A stretch of 64,000 nt of DNA from assembly GCA_016787285.1 (NCBI GenBank), contig JAEUUV010000095.1:1-64000 (forward strand), given 5' to 3'. The translations under genes were made by a program, and so were the position numbers. Source of the stretch: Saprospiraceae bacterium (GTDB lineage Bacteria > Bacteroidota > Bacteroidia > Chitinophagales > Saprospiraceae). Each line of letters starts with the position of its first letter. Position 1 is the first letter of the stretch. Under the pieces are notes generated by a model. The model ran no database searches. It saw only the letters and a program-made list of their open reading frames with translations, and was not told the DNA's origin. This document shows, piece after piece, positions 23,853 through 33,059 of the stretch.

Positions 23853-26800
23853 TTACCGCACCAGCGTAATATCGCCTTTGTAGAGCAGCCTGCGGCCGTC
23901 TATCAGTTCGATTTCTGCATAATACACAAACACGGCAGGCGTCATCAGGGCGCCGTGGTAGTAACCGTTCCAGCCGTATTTGGGATCATTGGGCTGGAAG
24001 TTCGTTTTCTGGAACACCATCGTGCCCCAGCGGTCGAAAATCTGGAAGGAGTTGACCTGCTTGATCTGACTGCCTTTGGCAAAGATGAGCACGATGTCGT
24101 TCTCGCCGTTTTCATCCCAGGGCGAGAACGCATTCGGGATGTAGATGTTCGGGTCGTTATCTACCCGGATCAGGACGCGGTCGCTGGCCCTGCAACCGTC
24201 TTTGCTGACCACCGTGACCTCGTATTCCGTTGGGCGGAAGGGTTTGGCAATCGGCTTGAGCATGCTGAACACATCGCTGCCGAGGAAGGTCAGGCCTTCG
24301 AGCGGGTTCCAGATGACCGAGTCAATCAGCGACAACGGGTAGCCCGAAGGGAGCACGGCCTTGAGTTGCAGGGAGTCGCCGAATTCAATTTCAAACTCCG
24401 GATCAATGCTGATGCCGGGATCGGGCGCCTTGGGTACCACGAGCGTTTTCTGGAACTCGCAGCCGTTGGCATCCTGGATCCACAGGGTGTAGGTGCCCGG
24501 AGCAATACCTCCGAAGTCAATTGTTTGCGAGAAGGACTGGCCGTTGTTGATCGAATACAGGTAAGGGCCGTAGCCGCCGGTGACCTGTTCGAAGGTGATG
24601 ACCCCGTCGTTGTCCTTGCAGGAGGGGCGTTTCAGGTCGAATTCAAAGTCTGTGGGGACGTTGGTTTCCAGATACACCAGTGCGTTGTCGGTTTGCTTGC
24701 AGCCCGTGCTCGTGTTGGTCACGGTGAGCGTGTACGTGCCGGCCTTGTTCACCCGAGGCGTCAGGGTATTGGCGCCCGAGAGGATGTTCCCGCCGGTAGT
24801 TGCATTCCAGCCGTACGTGAACTGCGGCCCGGAGGAGGCAAACGCCTGCAAGGTTACTTCTTCCACGGAGCAAGTGAGCGTAAACGGCGGGCCGGCATCC
24901 GCATTGGGCAGCACGGTATTGGACGATACCAGTGCGGTTGTGGTGCTGGAACAGCCGTTGAGGGTATTGAGTACTGTGAGGGTGTACGTGCCGGGGGCGT
25001 TGGCCTGGGCAGTATTGTTCGAAATGTTGCCCACCAGATTGCCGTTCGAGGTGCTCCAGGCATAACTGAAGTTGCTGCCCGGGGAAGAGGCCGAACCGTC
25101 GAGGGTAATCACCTGCACGGCGCAAGTGAGCAGCGGCGCTGTTGCAACAGCCGCGGTGGGGGCCTGGGTATTTTGCTGCACCTGCACCTGAGCGGTTGCC
25201 GAGCAGCCGTTGGTGGTGTTTTGAACTAAAAGTGCATATGCACCGGGAGCGGAAACGGTGGGTGTCAGGGAGTTGTTGCCGGACAGGATGACACCGTTAG
25301 GGGTGGTCCATTCGTAGTAGTACGGGCCGCCCACCTGGCTGGAACCGGTACCGTTGAGTTGGAGTGTGGTGATGGCGCACGTGAGCGTTTGCACAGCGCC
25401 GGCATTTGCAGTGGGCACCACAATGTCCTGGCTCACAGTAGCGGTGGCGGTGACGGTGCAGCCATTGTCCAGATTGGTAACCAACAACGTGTAAACCCCG
25501 GGTTTGTCCACCACCGGCTGAAGCGGATCGCTCAGGTTGGTGAAATTGCCGTTGGCGGTCGTCCAGTTGTACGTGACGTTGCCTGTTGAGGAGCCGGCAG
25601 CGCTGATCGGCACTTGCTTGACAATGCAGGTAAGAATATCCGGTTGTGCCAGCGTGGCTACCGGCGCGTTCTGATCGGCCAGAACTTCCACCATATCCGT
25701 GGAGGTGCAGCCGTTGAGCGTGTTGGTCACCAGCAGTTCGTAAATACCCACGGCGCTTATCGAAGGCGTCAGCGTGTTGGCGCCGCTCACGATGACCCCG
25801 CCGTTGGGAGAAGACCAGAAATACGTGTGGTTTCCGCTGCTGCCGACGCTGCCCTGCAGCCCTATGGATGCGACCGAACAGGTCAGGGTTTTCGGGCTGC
25901 CGGCATCTATCACGGGCGGCTGAATGTTCTGGGTAATCACCACGCTGGAATACGACACGCAGTTGTTGCTGGTATTGGTGACCTGCAACTGGTACGTATC
26001 CGGTTCGTCCACCACAGGAGTAAGCGTATTGGCGCCGCTCACAATGTTGCCGCTTCCGGTGGGAGTCCACTCGTACGTGTACTGCGACCCGGTGCTGGTT
26101 CCGGCGCCGTTGAGCGTAATGGTGGTAACGGCACAGGTCAACTGACCGGGCGCACCGGCAATAGCGGTCGGGAAGTCTGCCGACTGCGTAATTTGCACCA
26201 CATCGGTAGCCGTGCAGCCGTTCGTCGTATTGGTGACGGTCAGGAAGTAGAAACCGACACCGTTGACGGTCGGCGTCAGAATATCGGTGGGCGACAGGAA
26301 GTTACCAGTGTTGGTAGACCAGTTGTAGGTGAAATTCGGACCGGTGCTGGCCGTCGGGTTCAGGGTGTAACTAACCTCGGTACAAGTAAGTTGGAAACCC
26401 GGGCCTGCGGCGGCTTGTGGAGGATTCTGATCAATCGCAAGCACGACATTGTCGGTTGCGGTACAACCATTGGTGGTATTCGTGACTACCAGGGTGTACG
26501 GGCCGGGCTGATCTACGACGGGATTTGCGGTGTTGGCGCCGGAAATAATTCCAAAGCCGGTCCAGGAATAGGTGAAGTTTTGACCGGAGGAGCTGTTGCC
26601 GCCGATCTGGAGCTGCGGCTGGTAGCAATTCAGGATGTTGTCGGCGCCGGCATTTGCCGTGGGCGGCACAATGTCCTGTACCACCGTGACGCTTGCTGTA
26701 GTGGTGCAGCCGTTGTCGGTATTGGCAATGAGCAGGCTGTACGGGCCGGGTTGGTTCACGGTGGCCGTCGAGCCAAAGGTGTTTCCGACAATTCCGGGTC

Positions 26801-29800
26801 CCGACCAGGTGTACACATAGTTGACTCCCGCACTGGAACCGGTGCTGTTCAGCACGATCTGATTTGCCGTGCAATTCAGGATAGCCGGTGGCGTGATGAC
26901 TGTGACCGGCTCGCTATTGTCGCGCAGGACTTGTACGGAGGTCGCGCTGGTACACCCGTTTTGGGTGTTGGTTACCAGTAACTGGTAATTGCCCGGCGCA
27001 TTCACTTGCGGGTTGAGGATATTTGTCGGCGGCAACAGATTGCCGCTACCGCTTGTCGTCCACTGATAGGTAAACACCGCGCCTTGGCTGGAACCGGATC
27101 CGTCGAGCGAAAGCATCGGGCTGGTGCAGTTGAGCGTCTGGCTTTGCCCGGCGTTGGCTATCGGGGCGGCTACGTCGGCATTCACCGTCACAGACGCGCT
27201 GGAGGTACAGCTGTTGCTGGTATTCGTGACCAAAAGCGTGTAGGTGCCGGCCTGGCTGATCACCGGTTGCAGGGTATTGGCCCCGGAAAGAATCTGGCCG
27301 TTTTGCGTACCCCACTGGTACTGGAAGTTGGAGCCGGTGCTGGAGCCTGTTCCATTCAATGTTTGTTGTGGCTGGAAACAGGTGATAAGTGTAGGCGGCG
27401 CCACCGCTACGGCGGGTGGTGTCAGGCTTGACGTGATGGTAGCAGAAGCCGTTGTTGTACAGCCGTTCGTGGAATTCGTGACTACGAGCAAATAATTGCC
27501 TGCGCTGTTGACGGTGGGGGTAAGTGTCGTAGCGCCTGCAGCAATATTGCCGTTGGTCGTGGACCACTGGTAACTGAAGTTGGCGCCGACACTGGAGCCT
27601 GCACCGCTAATTTGTACGGTTGGCGTCACGCAGTTGATTTGCCCGGGAGTGCCGATGACGGCGTTGGGCGGCGTAATATTCTGCGAAATAAGGGTGTTGC
27701 CTGTAGAGGTGCAGCCGGTCTGGGTATTGGTGACCAGCAGGGTATAGGTGCCTGGCTGATCCAGGGTAATGCTCGGTGTGTTGGCACCGCTCACGATGTT
27801 GCCGCCTGGCGAGGCTGTCCACTGGTATGTAATATTCGGCAGAACAATAGTGGCCGGGTCGCCTAATTGAATCTGCGGGAGGTCGCAGGTCAGCGTGCCG
27901 GGTTCTCCCGGATTGACAATGGGCGGCGTAATGTTCTGGGTGACTAAAACCGAGGCAGAAGCCGTGCAATTGTTCACTAAATTGGTCACGATGATGGAGT
28001 ACGAACCTGGAGCGTTCACTGTGGGCATGAGGGTGTTTTGCCCACTCACGATGTTGCCGCCCGCTGTGGCGGTCCAGTAGAAATTGTACCCGGGGCCGCT
28101 GGACGAGCCGGTGCCGTCGAGCGTCACCGTGGGGTTATTGCAGGTAATTTGCTGGTTGACCACGATGACGGCGGCAGGGTCGGTAAAGTCAAGGTCTACA
28201 AAAACAGTGGCCGAGCCGGTACAGCCGTTTTGGGTGTTGGTGACGATAAGGGTGTAATCGCCCTCTTCGGTTACGACTGCATTCTGGCTGGCCTGGCCGG
28301 ACTGGACATTCCCGTTCAGCGTCGTCCACTGGTATGCATAACTGCCGCCTGTCGGCGATGCACTGCCGTTCAGCGTGACCTGCGAAATGGTGCAGGTGAG
28401 TTTTCCAGGCGGTGCAATAATGGCAGTGGGTGGGGTATTGTTGAGCGTAACGGCAACGTTGCTGGATTGGGTACAGCCGTTGTCTGTGTTAGTCACCACC
28501 AGGGTATAGGTCGCAGGAGTAGAAACAACCGGATTGAGCGTATTGGCGCCACTGACGATGCTGCCGCCCAAACCGGCAGTCCACTGGTAGGTAAAATTGG
28601 GCCCGGACGAAGAGCCGGTGCCGTTCAGGGTGGCGTTCGTTACAGCACAGGTAATTGTTTGAGGTGGGCCGGCGACGGCTGTCGGCAGGGTTGTGTTGGA
28701 ATTCACCGTGACGGTAGCGGATGCCGTACAACCGTTGGTGGCATTGCGTACCGTGATCGTATAGTTGCCGGGCTGATTCACGACGGGATTCAAGGTAGTA
28801 GCGCCGCTGACAATATTTCCCGGGGCGGCCGTCCACAGATACGAAAAATTCGGTCCGGCAGACGATGCACTTCCGTCCAGAATCAGGGACGTAACGGTGC
28901 AGGTCAGGATGCCGTTTACTACGGCAGAGGCGGTTGGAGGCGCAAAATCGCCCGGCACGGTCGCCGTAGTTGTACGGGTGCAACCCGACTGGTCGGTCAC
29001 CGTTACGGTGTAGACTCCGGCAGTCAGTCCGGATGGATCCTGTACGGTGGTAGTATTGCTCCACTTATACGTGTATGCCGGGAAACCGCCGGTTACATTC
29101 AGGTCAATACTGCCGTTGTTGGGGGTAGCACAATTGACCCCGACGACATTGACAATCGTCGTGGTCAGCGCATTAGGCGCGATAATGGTGTACTCATCGG
29201 TTCGGGTACAGCCGTAGAAGTCGGTAACAGTCAGATTATACGTCCCGGCGGGCAGGTTCATAGGATCGGGTATGCTTGGGATATTGACCGGGCCGCTCCA
29301 GTTGTACGTGTACGGCCCCTGGCCGCCGGTGACGGTGGTGTTGATGGAGCCGTTGGACGACGTGGCGCATTGCACATTGGTCGGCACACCGGAGAGGGCA
29401 AGGTTGGATACGAGTACTGTAATGGCTCCTTGCCCGGTACCTTCACACCCTGCCGAGTCCACCACGCTTTGTATCTGGTATAGCCCCGGTTCGTTTACGG
29501 TCAGGAAATAGGGGTTGGTTGTGATATCATAAATGGCGGGTTGCACATCACCGTTGTGTTTGTATTCGAGCGTAAACGGCCCTGTTCCGACAAAATTAAC
29601 TTTGATCAGGGCTTCTTCCCCGAGTTCGCAGATTTGAGGCGCCGGCGGCACCAATTGTGCTATGGGCAAGGGGCGTACGATGATTCGGGCAGTGGCTACT
29701 TTGGTTTTGCCGCAGGCATCGGTGACGGTTACGCGGACGTTGGTGGATGTGCCTACGAACAGTGTTGCGTTATCTTCCGTGGAGCCGTTTTGCCAGTTGA

Positions 29801-31433
29801 ACGTATAGGGCGGTACACCGTCAAGGACGGCGACGCTTACGGTGCCGGAACCCGGGCCGCAGATGGTCACGGTGTCGGGTTTGATGTCAAGTGCCGGCAG
29901 ATCGAGAATCGTCAGGGTTTCTTCCGGGTTCAGGCAGGAGCAGGGGTTGTTCAGGCGTACAAACACCGTTTCGGCGCCTTCCACAATGAGGTCGTTCGTG
30001 ATATTGATCGTCAGGACGACTTCGAACTGGCCTGCAGGAATAACCACTACCGGCGGCAGGCCGGTGTAGTCCACACCGTTGGTAGCGGTGCCGCCGATCA
30101 CGTACTGGACGGCAACGGGCAACGCTGCGTTGTTGCCGAGGCGTCTGAAGATCAGTTTTACGGTACCGCAACCCTCATTTACCTCCTCGACATCGGTGCT
30201 GCCGTTCACCTCAAACTCTACAGACACATTACCGCCTGCGTCAAAAGAACCTGCGTTGATGAATACGGCGGAGTCCCACACGCCGTCGCCTACGTCGGCT
30301 ATTTTAAGTTTGATGTGGTAGGTTTCACAGGGCGTGACATTGGCGATTGCCGTGAATTTGCGCGTGAAACCATCGTATTGGACTTCATTGACGGCGGGGC
30401 CGGTAGCAGGGTTTTGGCCGCAAAGGTTGGTGCTGGAAGCCGGCTGGTTGTTGACGTAAAAAGCCGGGAACGACAGGTGGTTTACGTTGTTGATGGCTAC
30501 GGGGATATTGGTAGTCGGGATAATGGCGATATTTTGCTGGCCGCCCGGTATGCCGGGGCCGGAGATGAAGAACCCGAACACGTCGTTGAACTGGGAGTTC
30601 ACGTATTCGCAGTATTCTTCCGAGGCAAACACGAAGTTGAAGGAAAGCGGGGATTGTGTCGGCGTGAAATCAAATTCGATGCTGGCGCGGTCGAACAGGG
30701 CGCCGTTGGTCAGCAAGGCCAGATCAGGATCGGGGGTGGATACGCCGTAACCTGCACTGGCGCCGTCCGAGTTGTTCGGGCCGGGGGCTACACTGATGTC
30801 ACCGGTGGCCATAATGACACCGGTGTTAAACCCGATGTTTGTTTGGCCTTGCGAAAAAGTGCCGATCTGGCCGCCGTTGCCCTGAAAGGTTACGGCGTTC
30901 ACATCGAAACAGTTGCCGCCGATCAGAATATCCTTCACCAACTCTTCGGCAGAAGCACCGCCTTGTACTTCCAGCGTGGCGGAAAGTGCCTCCACGTATT
31001 CCTTGAGGTCTTTCTTGACGCAGGTTTGGCAATACACCGACACATAGTGCCGCGGCGGGGCGGCGGCATCCCAGGTGCAATCGTAGCGCAGAACGAATTC
31101 CGCACTTGTGCTTTTGGTTTTAAACGTCAACTGACGCGCGGATTCGTCGTACTGCAGCAAGTCAATGCCGGCGGATGGCGCCCAGGGGAAGGGTCGGCAA
31201 GTGCCCAACGCCTGGTCTTCGGGAATTACCAGCGCGTAGGTTTCGCCGGCTACCAGATTTTCGATGCGCAGGGGCTGTTCGGCAGCAGTAGCCGTGACGA
31301 CGTGCCGTTGTTTATGTCCGTCCAGTACAATACCGGATGCAGCGTTTTCCGGGCCGCTCTGGCTGAAAAGCGGAAACGCGGTGGAGCAAAGTGTAATCAG
31401 GGCGGAGAGTAAGCGGGATGTAGAAAGGCTCAT
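23853..31433 (-). CDS. Giant T9SS type B adhesin with 17 tandem PKD-like repeats
   Basis: A 2526-residue surface protein. Order: signal peptide (to about residue 25, PLFSQ); a choice-of-anchor L domain (NCFDVNAVTFQG ... FNFVFASEEYCEY); a Calx-beta-like module (VQYVIGGTATNGVDYTG); two SprB-like modules (CATSSNGSINTTVTGG and CATPNNGSIDLNVTGG). Next come seventeen ~83-residue PKD-like repeats, each with a conserved early Cys (LTC), LxGSGSS, a Trp strand and VTNTxNGCT. A final SprB-like unit precedes the gliding-associated type B sorting domain (YIPNAFSPWDENGEND, FDRWGTMVF, YKGDITLVR). Such proteins act in adhesion or gliding. The ATG at 31433 gives a proper signal peptide. Confidence 0.93.
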   Translation of the reverse strand: MSLSTSRLLSALITLCSTAFPLFSQSGPENAASGIVLDGHKQRHVVTATAAEQPLRIENLVAGETYALVIPEDQALGTCRPFPWAPSAGIDLLQYDESARQLTFKTKSTSAEFVLRYDCTWDAAAPPRHYVSVYCQTCVKKDLKEYVEALSATLEVQGGASAEELVKDILIGGNCFDVNAVTFQGNGGQIGTFSQGQTNIGFNTGVIMATGDISVAPGPNNSDGASAGYGVSTPDPDLALLTNGALFDRASIEFDFTPTQSPLSFNFVFASEEYCEYVNSQFNDVFGFFISGPGIPGGQQNIAIIPTTNIPVAINNVNHLSFPAFYVNNQPASSTNLCGQNPATGPAVNEVQYDGFTRKFTAIANVTPCETYHIKLKIADVGDGVWDSAVFINAGSFDAGGNVSVEFEVNGSTDVEEVNEGCGTVKLIFRRLGNNAALPVAVQYVIGGTATNGVDYTGLPPVVVIPAGQFEVVLTINITNDLIVEGAETVFVRLNNPCSCLNPEETLTILDLPALDIKPDTVTICGPGSGTVSVAVLDGVPPYTFNWQNGSTEDNATLFVGTSTNVRVTVTDACGKTKVATARIIVRPLPIAQLVPPAPQICELGEEALIKVNFVGTGPFTLEYKHNGDVQPAIYDITTNPYFLTVNEPGLYQIQSVVDSAGCEGTGQGAITVLVSNLALSGVPTNVQCATSSNGSINTTVTGGQGPYTYNWSGPVNIPSIPDPMNLPAGTYNLTVTDFYGCTRTDEYTIIAPNALTTTIVNVVGVNCATPNNGSIDLNVTGGFPAYTYKWSNTTTVQDPSGLTAGVYTVTVTDQSGCTRTTTATVPGDFAPPTASAVVNGILTCTVTSLILDGSASSAGPNFSYLWTAAPGNIVSGATTLNPVVNQPGNYTITVRNATNGCTASATVTVNSNTTLPTAVAGPPQTITCAVTNATLNGTGSSSGPNFTYQWTAGLGGSIVSGANTLNPVVSTPATYTLVVTNTDNGCTQSSNVAVTLNNTPPTAIIAPPGKLTCTISQVTLNGSASPTGGSYAYQWTTLNGNVQSGQASQNAVVTEEGDYTLIVTNTQNGCTGSATVFVDLDFTDPAAVIVVNQQITCNNPTVTLDGTGSSSGPGYNFYWTATAGGNIVSGQNTLMPTVNAPGSYSIIVTNLVNNCTASASVLVTQNITPPIVNPGEPGTLTCDLPQIQLGDPATIVLPNITYQWTASPGGNIVSGANTPSITLDQPGTYTLLVTNTQTGCTSTGNTLISQNITPPNAVIGTPGQINCVTPTVQISGAGSSVGANFSYQWSTTNGNIAAGATTLTPTVNSAGNYLLVVTNSTNGCTTTASATITSSLTPPAVAVAPPTLITCFQPQQTLNGTGSSTGSNFQYQWGTQNGQILSGANTLQPVISQAGTYTLLVTNTSNSCTSSASVTVNADVAAPIANAGQSQTLNCTSPMLSLDGSGSSQGAVFTYQWTTSGSGNLLPPTNILNPQVNAPGNYQLLVTNTQNGCTSATSVQVLRDNSEPVTVITPPAILNCTANQIVLNSTGSSAGVNYVYTWSGPGIVGNTFGSTATVNQPGPYSLLIANTDNGCTTTASVTVVQDIVPPTANAGADNILNCYQPQLQIGGNSSSGQNFTYSWTGFGIISGANTANPVVDQPGPYTLVVTNTTNGCTATDNVVLAIDQNPPQAAAGPGFQLTCTEVSYTLNPTASTGPNFTYNWSTNTGNFLSPTDILTPTVNGVGFYFLTVTNTTNGCTATDVVQITQSADFPTAIAGAPGQLTCAVTTITLNGAGTSTGSQYTYEWTPTGSGNIVSGANTLTPVVDEPDTYQLQVTNTSNNCVSYSSVVITQNIQPPVIDAGSPKTLTCSVASIGLQGSVGSSGNHTYFWSSPNGGVIVSGANTLTPSISAVGIYELLVTNTLNGCTSTDMVEVLADQNAPVATLAQPDILTCIVKQVPISAAGSSTGNVTYNWTTANGNFTNLSDPLQPVVDKPGVYTLLVTNLDNGCTVTATATVSQDIVVPTANAGAVQTLTCAITTLQLNGTGSSQVGGPYYYEWTTPNGVILSGNNSLTPTVSAPGAYALLVQNTTNGCSATAQVQVQQNTQAPTAAVATAPLLTCAVQVITLDGSASSPGSNFSYAWSTSNGNLVGNISNNTAQANAPGTYTLTVLNTLNGCSSTTTALVSSNTVLPNADAGPPFTLTCSVEEVTLQAFASSGPQFTYGWNATTGGNILSGANTLTPRVNKAGTYTLTVTNTSTGCKQTDNALVYLETNVPTDFEFDLKRPSCKDNDGVITFEQVTGGYGPYLYSINNGQSFSQTIDFGGIAPGTYTLWIQDANGCEFQKTLVVPKAPDPGISIDPEFEIEFGDSLQLKAVLPSGYPLSLIDSVIWNPLEGLTFLGSDVFSMLKPIAKPFRPTEYEVTVVSKDGCRASDRVLIRVDNDPNIYIPNAFSPWDENGENDIVLIFAKGSQIKQVNSFQIFDRWGTMVFQKTNFQPNDPKYGWNGYYHGALMTPAVFVYYAEIELIDGRRLLYKGDITLVR

Positions 31434-31864
31434 AGTGGATTGTTTTGTGTGTAAGCCCAATGTTTGTTCGAGTAAGGATTGAATTGCGGTGGCGTTTGCC
31501 ACTTTTTTCGGAAGATACTAAATTGAGTGTAGTCGCTGCACTGCGTTGCCACATTAGTTTTTGTTGGAAAAGGCTGATTTTTTGCGTGCAAGGTTAGGAA
31601 AATTATCTCATGCCGGGAATGCGTTTTAACAAAAATGTGCCTGATTGGGGCTAAAACATCTCCTGGTACGGTTGTATCGGTGTCTGGCGACACAAAAAAT
31701 TCCGGATGAAGCGAAATTTTCAAGGGAACACAAAATTGAGTTTGGGCGGTGCGTGTATGTTTTACCCGCCGCTAAGAGCATGGCGGGGTTGTGTGCCTGA
31801 AAAAGGCAACGTAAGTTTGCAGCGCCAAAACCGGTTTGTTCACCAACTCAACCCTCCATGGACG

Positions 31865-32815
31865 GTGATTCGATATTATGCACGCGAAAAAAGGCGGCTC
31901 GTGGAATTGCCCGAGCTGGAACCTGGCTGCTGGGTGAACCTGACTCCACCCTTCGCGCCTGACGAACTGGAGGAACTTGCCCGCCTGCTCGAATTCGATC
32001 CTGTTTTCCTCACCGACTCCCTCGACCTCGACGAACGCGCCCGCTACGAGCGCGACGAAGATGTGCGCTTCATCCTGATCAATACGCCGGTGCTCAACGA
32101 ATGGGCCGACGGAGAAAATGAAGCTGTTTTTATCACGGTACCCATCGGCATTATTCTGACCATCGAACACGTAGTCACGATTTCTGCCTACGAAACGCCC
32201 GTGCTGGAGTCGTTCCTCGAAGGCAAAGTGCGCAATTTCAATCCCTCCGATGAAAAACGCTTTGTGCTCCAGGTGCTGGAGCAGAACGTGTACTTTTTTC
32301 TCTCCTGCCTGAAAAAACTGAACCTGCGCCGGAACCTCATCGAAAAAGAACTGATGAACTCCAGCCGAAATGCCGAACTCAAACAACTGCTGTCCATCGA
32401 AAAAAGCCTGGTGTATTTCGTAAACGCCCTGAGCGCCAACGAACTGCTTAAAATGAAGGTGAAACGCACGGACTTCCTGCACATCAACGGCGACGAAGAC
32501 CTGACCGACCTCTTCGAGGACATCATCATTGACAACTCGCAGGCGCTTTCCATGTCCAACGTACACACCAACATCCTCAACGGCACCATGGACGCCTATT
32601 CCAGCATCATTTCCAACAACCTGAACCAGGTGATCCACCGCCTTACGGTTATTACGGTGGTGCTGATGGTGCCTACACTCATCTCCTCGTTTTTCGGCAT
32701 GAATATCCCGAATGGCATGCCCGACACTCCGCTGGCATTTTACCTGGCGATTGCGCTGTCGGCCGGCCTCACCGGTTTTTTGTACTGGTTTATGAAACGC
32801 AGGCGGATTCTGTGA
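31865..32815 (+). CDS. corA: CorA-type magnesium/divalent cation channel
   Basis: A 316-residue CorA family transporter. A long charged N-terminal cytoplasmic domain is followed by two C-terminal transmembrane helices. The pore signature GMN is at residues 278-280 (SSFFGMNIPNG), and a short positively charged tail (WFMKRRRIL) ends the protein. The family start MIRYY is reproduced by a GTG at 31865. The frame is also open to an ATG at 31706, but those 53 residues do not resemble CorA. The gap 31434-31864, shared with the divergent adhesin gene, shows no further feature that I can support. Confidence 0.9.
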   Translation: MIRYYAREKRRLVELPELEPGCWVNLTPPFAPDELEELARLLEFDPVFLTDSLDLDERARYERDEDVRFILINTPVLNEWADGENEAVFITVPIGIILTIEHVVTISAYETPVLESFLEGKVRNFNPSDEKRFVLQVLEQNVYFFLSCLKKLNLRRNLIEKELMNSSRNAELKQLLSIEKSLVYFVNALSANELLKMKVKRTDFLHINGDEDLTDLFEDIIIDNSQALSMSNVHTNILNGTMDAYSSIISNNLNQVIHRLTVITVVLMVPTLISSFFGMNIPNGMPDTPLAFYLAIALSAGLTGFLYWFMKRRRIL

Positions 32816-32834
32816 GGCCTTGGCGCGTGCCCAC

Positions 32835-33052
32835 CTGCCGTAGAGCAGAATGTCACAGAGGCTCACAGAGACTGGGAGGACACAGAGTTTTTTTGTCATC
32901 CCGAAGGGAATTGTCCGCTCTTAATCGGCCAAAAACTCTGTGCCCTCCCAAACTCCGTGAGCCTCTGTGACACTTTTACTCTACGAGGGCAAATTCTCTG
33001 TGTCGCTCTCAATCTCTGTGAGCCTCTGTGACACTTTTACTCTACGAGGGCA
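32835..33052. repeat. Long inverted-repeat element downstream of corA
   Basis: Arms 32851-32892 and 32931-32972 are complementary over about 42 bases with a few mismatches (core CACAGAGGCTCAC). In addition, 32957-32991 is duplicated exactly at 33018-33052 (35 bases). The element fills almost the entire 244-base gap between the convergent corA and DUF1501 genes. Confidence 0.85.
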
Positions 33053-33059
33053 GACCTCT

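Noticed and set aside
23832..31412. Several long open frames (roughly 450-620 codons) on the plus strand opposite the giant adhesin
   Set aside because: They mirror the repetitive codon pattern of the adhesin, have no recognisable domains and no plausible starts. The minus-strand frame has a signal peptide, ordered domains and a sorting domain.
31706..31864. N-terminal extension of CorA from the upstream ATG
   Set aside because: The 53 extra residues do not resemble CorA, and a GTG at the family-typical MIRYY start is present.
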